DNA of 64,000 nt from positions 23,860,501-23,924,500 of the forward strand of contig NC_016132.3 in NCBI RefSeq assembly GCF_000005505.3. Direction: 5' to 3'. Of the stretch, positions 56,571-64,000 are shown piece by piece (the first letter of the stretch is position 1; each line of letters starts with the position of its first letter). The notes under the pieces were generated by a model, which saw only the letters and a list, made by a program, of their open reading frames with translations, ran no database searches and had not been told where the DNA came from. Source of the DNA: Brachypodium distachyon (taxonomy: Eukaryota; Streptophyta; Magnoliopsida; Poales; Poaceae). The position numbers were made by a program, and so were the translations under genes.

Positions 56571-58166
56571 GGAGGAAATTTCTTATATACCACTTTGAAT
56601 TTGGCCAGCTCCAAATATACCATCAAAGTGGCTCCAAATATACCACTAAGAAATCGCTTTTGCTATACACCAGGCGCCTGGTTTTTTTTTGAAAACCAGG
56701 CGACTGCGTAGCCGCACGATCTCTCTTTGAGATTTGTGCTTTTTTTTTTCCCCTTTTCTTTTTCTTTGCCTCTCACCAGTTCTTCCTTCAGTCGATAGAC
56801 CTCAGAGGCTCAGAGCAGAGAGGATGCGGACGCGGGGGAAGGGGAGGCGGCTATTTTGCTCGCTGGAGGCTACCTTCCCCGTCCGGTGAGCTTCCCCTTC
56901 ATTTTCTGGTGTTCCCGTCCTTCCTCCTCCGTACGGCCCTCGCGGGGACGGCATCATTGTGGCTTCTCAGCCTCGATGGAGACGGCGCAGGCGCAGCGAG
57001 CGGGGCGTGCAGGATCGGCCCTCGAAGCGCCTCCAGGCCAACCTAGAGGCGGTGGCTTCTTCTCTTCCCCGTCCGGTGAGCTCCCTCTAACTTTTTCTGG
57101 TGTTCTTCAATAGCGATTTGGGTTTCATTGCTGATTGTTTTGCTTATTTGGGGCGTATAAGGAGAGGTCGGGTGGTTTCTGCATTTGTGCTCGTCGGCGC
57201 GAAGTTTGTATGGTCCGCGCGGTGAGTTCCTCTGGCCACGTTCAACACCCAAGGCTGATTTAGTTCGCTTAATCACACTGCTGATTTTTTGCTCGTTTAT
57301 TTTTAGGTTGGCGGATGTGTCGAGGCGAAGGCAGCAGAGGCGATTTTGACTCTTCATCGCCGGCTCGCGGTTCGGCCGCGCCGCCGCCGTCCGGTGAGTT
57401 CTATCTTCGCGCTCCCCCTTCTGCTACCGATATGATGTGCCTCTTTTGTTCGATTTCGGCTTGCTGCTTGAGAAATAGGTGTATGAGTTGGGGGTGGTGG
57501 TGCTGGATCTGGTTTCGCTGGGTTGCGAGGTTTGACCTGTGCGGCCCGGTGAGGTTTTGGGTCACCATTTTTGCTCGTCGCGCTGTTGCTGCTTGGTTTT
57601 TGCGGGTGGGGTGGGGGGCATTCCTGTGTGGGGGTTCATGCACTGCAGGCGAAGGCAGCAAGTTGTAGATGGTGGTGTTGTGTGTGGTTGCTCGTTGGCG
57701 TGTTGGGGCGGTTGCCGGTTGAGTTTTTTGCTGCCTGGATGATTTTTGCTCCGCCCATAGTTGTGGTTCATTCCTGCAGGTGGGATCTGCTGAGTTTTTG
57801 GGCTGATTTTGACTGGGATATGTGAAGAGGTCAGAGGAAGGGATGTATACATTGGGTACCTTTTTTTTAGTGGCTGAAGTCAGCTATGAGAGCTTGTCGT
57901 AGAGCTGGTTGGATTTGTGGTGGTTGCCATTTTGTGCCCATGTGGTCTGAAATTAGGTTGCAATTGGAGCTGCTGGTTTTTGATGTACTGTGTCATGGGG
58001 GATTAATGGTTTCCACCTGTCACCTAATAACGTTGTTAGCAGGACTACGATGTTTCTATGTTTCTGAGCTAAGTTTTGTTCACCAACTGCTATTGTTTGT
58101 AGAGGTGTGTACTGTGACCCAACGATTTTTGTTTGTCGCGTATGTAGAGAGCTATGCTGGCAATGC
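56571..58166 (+). other. GC-rich gene-fragment-like region
   Basis: Begins with GAGGAAATTTCTTATATACC, which resembles transposon-terminal sequence, and a TATACCA...CCAAATATACCA repeat. GC-rich leader-like DNA follows, with three exon-donor-like copies of CCGTCCGGTGAG (about 56879, 57068, 57388). Frames are short and no domain is recognised. It could be a 5'-UTR-rich start of a gene extending to 59.5 kb or a chimeric captured fragment. Confidence 0.35.
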
Positions 58167-58284
58167 TACTCCCTCCGATCCATATTAGTTGTCTCAAGTT
58201 GGCCCAAATATGGATGTATATATGCCTAAAAAAACGTCTAGATACATGTAATATTTCAACAACTAATATAGATCGGAGGGAGTA
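58167..58284. mobile_element. Stowaway-type MITE
   Basis: TACTCCCTCCGATCCATATT and its complement at the right end (ATATAGATCGGAGGGAGTA), with the core GTCTAGATACATGTAATATT. The interior is nearly the same as the MITE in PPDK intron 10. Confidence 0.92.
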
Positions 58285-58703
58285 GTTTTAGTTTCAGGTT
58301 GGAGGTCAGTTATGGAATGTTAGTTCTAAGGGTCAACATCATAGTTGATATCATCGCATTTTTTCAGGGGGCTGTTGAGGCTCATACATTTTGTCATCAT
58401 CTCATTAGCAAACGCTTATCTGATATTGCAAATGTGATTAACTATGTAAAGTGATATGCACTTCACTTTTAACATGGATTTTTTATGTCTAATTTTGATA
58501 TGTTAATTGGTTAACTAGCAATCATGTAAATTTATATTTTTCTTCTGCCAATCAAAGGAGCAGCCATGATCTAACCACCAGTAGTCCAATTCTATTTGAC
58601 CTTTGGTATTAGGCAGTTGGTATTAAGCACGCTATACGAAATTTGTATTCTGTTTCAATTATGCTAGAAGCACGTAAACCAATGTATATATTTGTTAATT
58701 TTG

Positions 58704-58800
58704 TACTCCCTCTGATCCAAAATAAGTGTCTCGGATTTTGTACTAACTTATTACAAAGTTGTACTAAATCTGAGACACTTATTATGGATCGGAGGAAGTA
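58704..58800. mobile_element. Hairpin Stowaway-type MITE
   Basis: TACTCCCTCTGATCCAAAAT with complement at the right end (ATTATGGATCGGAGGAAGTA). AAGTGTCTCGGATTT pairs with AAATCTGAGACACTT, giving a long stem. Confidence 0.88.
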
Positions 58801-58879
58801 ATTAGCCTCAACCAAGTAAACCATATCTCTGAATTTTGCAAGATAATGAACATATGAATGGCTTCTCTGATTTATTTTG

Positions 58880-59390
58880 TCTTCTTTATAATTCTGAATG
58901 CCAATCTTGCACTGTCCATGAAATTCAGATGCGGTAGCTAAACTCTTTGCAATCCTAAATTTTGGCATATTGACCGTTTGGCGATGGCATTATGCCGTTA
59001 ATTGCAACAACTTTTCTACTGCAATTCTGAGCATACCCACCTGCAATTGCTAGTTAAATATCTTCTTTTACTAGCTTCTCCTTGTAGTCTTAGTTTCAAT
59101 GTCCCAATTAGCTTCTTTATTTTTGTCATAATCTGAATGTCAATTTTGCACTGTCCATGATGTTCAGATGTGGTATCTAAACTTTTTGCAATCCTAATTT
59201 TTGGCGTATTTGACCCGTTTGGCGATGCTACACTTTTAATATCAAATTGAGTTCCATTTCTTCAGATTGCAATGCATTATGCCGTAAATTGCAACAACTT
59301 TTCTAATGCAATTCCAAGCATACCCAGCTGCAATTGCTAGTTAAATATCTTCTTTTACTAGCTTCTCCTTGTAGTCCTAGTTTCACCAAC
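58880..59390. repeat. ~280-bp diverged tandem duplication
   Basis: Both copies carry TTTTGTC, then CTTGCACTGTCCATGA or TTTGCACTGTCCATGA, TTTGCAATCCTAA, GTTTGGCGATG, GCATTATGCCGT, TTGCAACAACTTTTCTA, TGCAATTGCTAGTTAAATAT and TAGCTTCTCCTTGTAGTC in order. Copy 2 has an extra ~50 bases near 59235. Confidence 0.85.
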
Positions 59391-59506
59391 TTTCTTTTGC
59401 ATTGATCTCTTTGAGCTCTTTGAGGACCATGTGGTATGTTTTGTTAGTTTTGGACTGTTTTCATTTTGGATTGTTTTAATTTCCTTTTTTCGGTGCAGAC
59501 TGTCCC

Positions 59507-59770
59507 ATGCTACATTCGGGATCATTGTTGATGTCTAGCAGGGTCACCATCATAAGTTATGATTCTTACATGTACACAGTTGCAACTGAGCTCAAGTTCC
59601 GCATTGATTCTGATGGAAGTTTGGCAACAGTAGGCTCTACCATGTGGAGAGATTTCTTGGTCAAAGCTGGTCTCAACGAAAAGGATCATATTTCTTTTCT
59701 CATCTTCAAGGAAATGTCATGCCTAGTAGTCTGCTTTGAAGATATGAGCATGTATATTTTGCGTCGACTC
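59507..59770 (+). pseudogene. Possible B3-like domain fragment
   Basis: An acceptor-like TTTTTTCGGTGCAG precedes a frame with ATELKFRIDSDGSLATVGST, then MWRDFLVKAGLNEKDHISFL, then a CLVVCFEDM block. The W-x-x-F-x-x-x-x-x-L-x-x-x-D-x-x-x-F pattern is that of the C-terminal half of plant B3 DNA-binding domains. Upstream and downstream frames do not complete a domain, and the frame soon becomes low-quality sequence. It could be one exon of a gene or a captured exon; the family call is tentative. Confidence 0.35.
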
Positions 59771-60587
59771 ACATCGGTGGAATCATGTGCTTCTATAACT
59801 AAAAATCGGAATTTTATTTTGTGTTTTGTGTTGTTTGTTCGTGAAATTAACACCAGTAACGCAACTATGAATGCCATGATATTATTTTGCTTTTGGGATT
59901 CCTTAGTTCTGGTTACATTGCTTTTTGGCAGGAAGGCGTTGTGTTTTGGAATTAACTATGAATTCTAACCCTATGTTCATATTTGTATCTATTCCTTTGT
60001 TCTGTTAAAACCAGGTATATATCTTTTTGGTTTGCACGATGCCTAGAAGGGTCCTCTGGCTGTTGCACATAGTTCCATGACTAGCCGATTGTGAACTCTG
60101 GTCATCCAGATTGTGTCTCTACAATTATGCGAACTGTTCTAGTGTTTTTTACTCAATTGCACGTACCTTAACTAGTGCAATCCACCTGTACAATTATGCA
60201 AACTGTTCTAGTGTTTTTCACTCAATCACACTCGTTTAATCTAGGGTCTTTTTGTGAAACGCATTTTCCACCTGTACAATACATGATTTACACCTAGGGG
60301 TTTGAGTTCTTGTTTCCATTTGTTTTAGAATCTGTGTGTTCAATTATGCTCACACTATGTGCAATTCAGCATTTTTTTGTGATGCAATTGCACCTGCACC
60401 ATACCTCAATTGCACCTAGGATTTTTCTGCTCTTTGTTTCCTTTCTGAATCTGTGTGTTCAATTGCACCAGCCAGGCTTTGCTTCGATTTCTGCAGCACT
60501 TCTAGGTTGCCTGTTTTCTTTTTACCAAAACGAGCAAATAGTGATGTAGACTTCAATTCGTTTGATCCATCATATCATGCAGGAGAT

Positions 60588-60604
60588 GGGGGGGGGGGGG
60601 GGGG
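60588..60604 (+). repeat. Run of 17 G
   Basis: Uninterrupted G17 in GGAGATG(17)TAG context; able to form a G-quadruplex, and prone to length errors in sequencing. Confidence 0.9.
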
Positions 60605-61744
60605 TAGTATCTGAATGATGGTTAGATGGATCTTGTTTTCGGCAAGGGAAGCTAGAGGCCCACTTGAATCAGCAATAAACAGGTACACCACTTTTTGCCC
60701 CTGCTATGCATGCTTTCTGTAACTCCTGTAATTATATGGGTTCTGCCACTGCAATTACCCTGGGTTTCCCTTTCAGTTGCACTTTTGAAATTCCTTCCTA
60801 AATTTTGGCTATAACCATTCTTGGGATCACAGTCACGGCTGTACATGTGAATTGCATTAGGAGTCATCATGCAATTATAGGGTTCTGCCACTGCAATTAC
60901 CATGGGTTTCTCTTTCATTTTTCCAATAATCAACTTAATGTACCATTTTTTGAGCCTTTTTTAAGTGTGTAACTGCAATCCATGTTACTGTAGTAGCCTA
61001 TTGCAATATTTTGTCCTTTCTGCAATTCAAGTCCCCTGTAATTGCAATTTCCATGTATTGCAACCTAAATTTTCATGCAACTACCATTAATTTGGGTTTT
61101 GTTTAAACTTAGTAGATGCAAGCTTAAAATTTGGTAACTGAATGGTGGGTAGATGCTGTCTCAAATTTTGGCAAGGGAAGCTAGAGGCCCCGTTGAATAA
61201 CCAATGAACAGGTAAACTTCTTACCCAACTTCTTTTTTGTCCTGCTATGTATGGTCACAAACATGGTCAATTGCACTTTTTTTTTTCTGCAATCTGGCAT
61301 ATAACCAAAGTCATTTGCAGCTGCCCGCTCCTTGCATTGCATCCCCAGATTTTTGCCCCTTTAGTTTCTGAATTTTGGTCCATTTTGTCCTAGGTTCAAA
61401 TTGTAGGTCAAAGGCATTTTTGAGTTCAATACCTGGAATTTTTCAATGCTGATCTGTTTACTCAATTTGCATGGAATTCACCATGCGCAATCGGTTTGTC
61501 ATAAGCAACGCAATTGCATTTGTCTCTGACTAAAATTGCAGACCTGCATTTTGGCATCCTGTTTTGTTGTTGATTATTGGTTGTTGTACAGAGGATGTAT
61601 GCTTTTCTGGGATTGTTTTTGGTTTGATTTTTGACACTGACTGCGAGCCATAGTTTGAATTTACCCAGAGAGCAAAAATTTGGCTAGCAACAGGGGGAAT
61701 TTGACATGGTTATCTGGTATCACTGAAAGTATTCCTTTTGAGTA

Positions 61745-61967
61745 GAAACGCATCATCGATAATTATGGATTTTCTTTCGTGTTCCACCTTAATTCATTTG
61801 GAGTTCCACGTTCCTTTGCCCAATGGTTAGCGGACCACACCCAGGCTGAAAGTTCTGACATCATCGTCGATAGTGGTGTCGTCCATCTTAGCGTTGAGTC
61901 CTTTTCTGAAGTTATTGGGCTAGAAAACTCTGGATTGGATGTAAATGCTGATTTTGATGGTTCATAA
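61745..61967 (+). pseudogene. Transposon-associated (plant mobile domain/Ulp1-type) fragment
   Basis: The frame reads KRIIDNYGFSFVFHLNSFGV, then FAQWLADHTQAESSDIIVDS, then VVHLSVESFSEVIGL. The pattern of an F/S-x-W-L segment, a hydrophobic strand and a V-x-x-V-I/L-G-L segment is common at the N-terminus of plant transposon ORFs that carry Ulp1-like proteases. It stops after about 70 residues. Tentative. Confidence 0.35.
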
Positions 61968-62443
61968 GATCTGATAATCTTATGATGTATCTATTCTATA
62001 TTTTCTAAAATTGCAGATTGCACTACGCCGTGCCCTTAATTGCAGCACCCTTTTAGGATGTTAAATACCGTACTGAAATTGATTCATTCTGGTTATTTAT
62101 TTCTGACCCTTTGTTGTGTGCCCATGTAGTTCAAATTTGCACTACTATATACTCCTAGTTGCAACACTGTAACATCTGCATTTCAAAGCTTAACGAAGTG
62201 CAATTGATAATTTTTTGCTATCTGATAATCATACGATGTATCTGTTTCATCTTTCTAAAATTTCAATTTGCACAGTGCCATGCCCTTAATTGCAGTACCT
62301 TTTGTATGCATGGACATCATATTGTAATGGTTATGGTTATTGCTGTAGGTCAATTAATCTTAGACAAACCTAGTAGTCTAAATGCACTGTCTATCTAAGC
62401 TTTTGTACCTGTAATATATAATTTTTAGCAAAGCCTGTGCATA

Positions 62444-63335
62444 CACTACTTCAGAAAACCTCTCCAGTGGCGGTCAAAAAATGGGGTTGGTGGCGGTGAT
62501 AATGCCCGCCACCAACTCTGCGTCACTGGAGATTTTGGCACTGGTGGCGGGTGAAATACCCGCCATTGCTTCTCTGAGATCACCAATGGCGAGTAAAATA
62601 CCCGTCACCGAAGACACACAAACCACCACTGTAAATCCTTCCGGCACCAACCGAAAAGTGCGTGGAGCACATCAGTGGCGGGCGAAGAACCCGCCACTAG
62701 ACATTTTTGAGTGGCGGTCTATGGCCACCGCCACTAGAACCTTTTTCAGTGGCGGTGGTGTCTAACTGTCACTGCTATGTGTACTATTTTTTTCAAAAAA
62801 AAATAAATGAATTATTTATAAAAATAAATATTCTTGCAGCACAGAAATAACAGGAATACAGCACAACACAGATAATACCAGGAATACAGCAGCACAATAT
62901 ACAACACCAAAGAAACAGAAATAGCAGCAAATATATTACAAAGTTTCACACGAGTTAAACATTCAAATCACATGCATGTGTATACAAAGTGTTTGAAAGA
63001 ATGAGCCACAAATAAAAGCATTTCACACAATTTAGCCACTTTTGACGACAATTCCGCCGCTGTAGTAATCCCCGCTCGATTTGAGGACCTCCTTGTTGAG
63101 GATTTCGCCGATGTCTTTCTGGATCTCGTACACGAGAATTCCAGAGTTGTGCCCTAACTCGGCGTTGGCCAGAAACCAATTCCTCACTTCTTCGAAGGTC
63201 TTCTTCCCCTTCGGCTTGAAGTCGTTGATCATCTGCTGAATAGTGTGCGCGCAGTAGTAACCGCAGTAGACGGATCCTTAGGTTGTTGCTCGCAGGGGAA
63301 ATAGCCAATGTATTCACGACGATTCATTTCATGTT
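62444..63335 (-). mobile_element. CACTA element terminus with Ulp1-type remnant
   Basis: The CACTA terminus CACTACTTCAGAAAACC at 62444 is preceded by ATA, a possible 3-bp target site. Subterminal repeats of AGTGGCGGG and CCCGCCACT alternate up to about 62770, typical of En/Spm elements. The coding remnant on the minus strand lies inside. The other terminus is not in view; sequence character changes near 63335, so the element is probably truncated. Confidence 0.75.
63032..63327 (-). pseudogene. Frameshifted Ulp1-type (C48) protease C-terminus
   Basis: From 63327 the minus strand reads MNRREYIGYFPCEQQPKD. After a one-base frame change it reads VYCGYYCAHTIQQMINDF, then KTFEEVRNWFLANAE and GILVYEIQKDIGEIL, ending at a stop at 63032. 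C-G-Y-Y-C-A is the place of the catalytic cysteine box (x-x-C-G-x-x-x) in the Ulp1-like proteases encoded by many plant CACTA and MULE elements. Only the C-terminal part is present and the frame is broken. Confidence 0.65.
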
Positions 63336-64000
63336 AACTAAATGATACCCCGCGCGTTGCTGCGGAAATAGCCAATGTATTCACGGTGTATTTTACTATG
63401 GAGAGTATAGATGAGACCGGTGCGAACATATGATATGACTATATTCTGTATGAACATTAAGCTCACCAAATAGTCGCATGAGAACTTGTTATCATGTTAA
63501 GGTAGAAAATATAAGATTTTGTAGCATGTGCTCAACGCACTGTAAAAGCCAATCGCGTAGAGAATATTCAAATATTGACTAAATTGCATCTATACACTAA
63601 GTCATGTCTAGATACATCCAAATTTTGACAAACCTGAGACATCTTTTGTTGGACGGAGCTAGGGAGTACAAAATTCCAATAAAAAAAGTACATGTGAAAG
63701 AAGTCGGACGGAAGGATTCTTGTAAGCGTATGTCCATTAGATTCCTTTGTTATAGGGTGCTTTAATCTTAATCAATGGGTAGTGTGACATAAGTTCAAAT
63801 GGAATTTACTTTTTATTATATATGAGCTCTTTTACGGTACACCGGATTTTCTATGAGCCGTCTTGTCCCGATATAGTTGTTAATATTAGATGGTACTCCA
63901 TCCGGAGTCCCACGGAGAACCATGAAAACGGTTTTACTAAAACCCAATGGCGTACCACAAGCGAGATGGCAAAATTGTAATTGCATGAAGATACTTTGGT
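63336..64000. other. Right flank, no recognised gene
   Basis: Contains a second copy of GCGGAAATAGCCAATGTATT (63361), also at 63296-63315 inside the CACTA remnant, next to a CCGCGCGTTGCTGCGG motif (63350-63365). A half Stowaway-type MITE lies at about 63575-63669 (core GTCTAGATACATCC and right end GGACGGAGCTAGGGAGTA). The rest is AT-rich and unassigned. Confidence 0.45.

Larger units (their letters stand above)
58285..62443. other. AT-rich, TGCAATT-rich region with gene fragments
   Basis: Includes a MITE (58704-58800), a ~280-bp tandem duplication (58880-59390), a possible B3-like exon (59507-59770), a G17 run and a repeated ~80-bp exon-like block (60606 and 61136). A possible plant-mobile-domain/Ulp1-type fragment lies at 61745-61967. 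Words such as TGCAATT and AATTGCA recur many times throughout. Confidence 0.5.

Overview
The window is nuclear DNA of a grass, most likely a pooid (Triticeae or Brachypodium-like). The support is: spliced genes with GT-AG introns, very GC-rich 5' exons typical of Poaceae, dense Stowaway-type MITEs (TA + CTCCCTCCGT ends), CACTA, hAT and Mutator-like DNA transposons, solo LTRs, LINE pieces and an F-box/DUF295 relic. The species cannot be fixed from sequence alone.

Layout. 1-1.2 kb: no recognised gene. 1.3-1.8 kb: intronless SKP1-like gene. 1.9-4.4 kb: repeats and a solo LTR with a perfect 5-bp target-site duplication (TSD). About 4.43-12.02 kb: one large element with ~2-kb diverged terminal inverted repeats whose inner parts are inverted arrays of a ~46-bp unit; an hAT element (perfect 8-bp TSD) and a hairpin MITE lie inside it. 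12.1-15.2 kb: a minus-strand F-box/DUF295 pseudogene split by a CACTA element that is itself split by a 1,019-bp solo LTR (three layers). 15.6 kb: tRNA-Ala-like relic. 18.0-24.3 kb: two tandem four-exon cytochrome P450 genes of the CYP72 clan. 24.8-25.3 kb: LINE reverse transcriptase fragment. 26.8-27.2 kb: small conserved plant protein on the minus strand. 32.1-32.95 kb: Pack-MULE-like element. 33.9-37.6 kb: six-exon CNX2 (MoaA-type, molybdenum cofactor). 39.4-41.1 kb: two uncertain small genes. 44.9-45.7 kb: Pack-MULE-like element carrying a 64-residue secreted-peptide ORF. 47.2-55.9 kb: complete 18-exon PPDK gene, cytosolic-type start, with LINE, SINE and MITEs in its introns. 56.6-62.4 kb: gene-fragment-like, repeat-rich DNA with possible B3-like and plant-mobile/Ulp1-associated fragments. 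62.4-63.3 kb: terminus of a second CACTA with a frameshifted Ulp1-type protease remnant.

The host genes are unrelated housekeeping or metabolic genes: ubiquitin ligase adaptor, oxidative metabolism, molybdopterin synthesis and pyruvate/PEP interconversion. They do not form a pathway. The unusual content is transposon architecture: the long-inverted-repeat element, two TIR elements carrying gene-like cargo, the three-layer nest, and a P450 pair that shares a non-canonical heme-loop residue.

Exon boundaries were read by hand from GT-AG sites, reading-frame continuity and family conservation. All similarity statements come from recognition of family motifs, not from searches.
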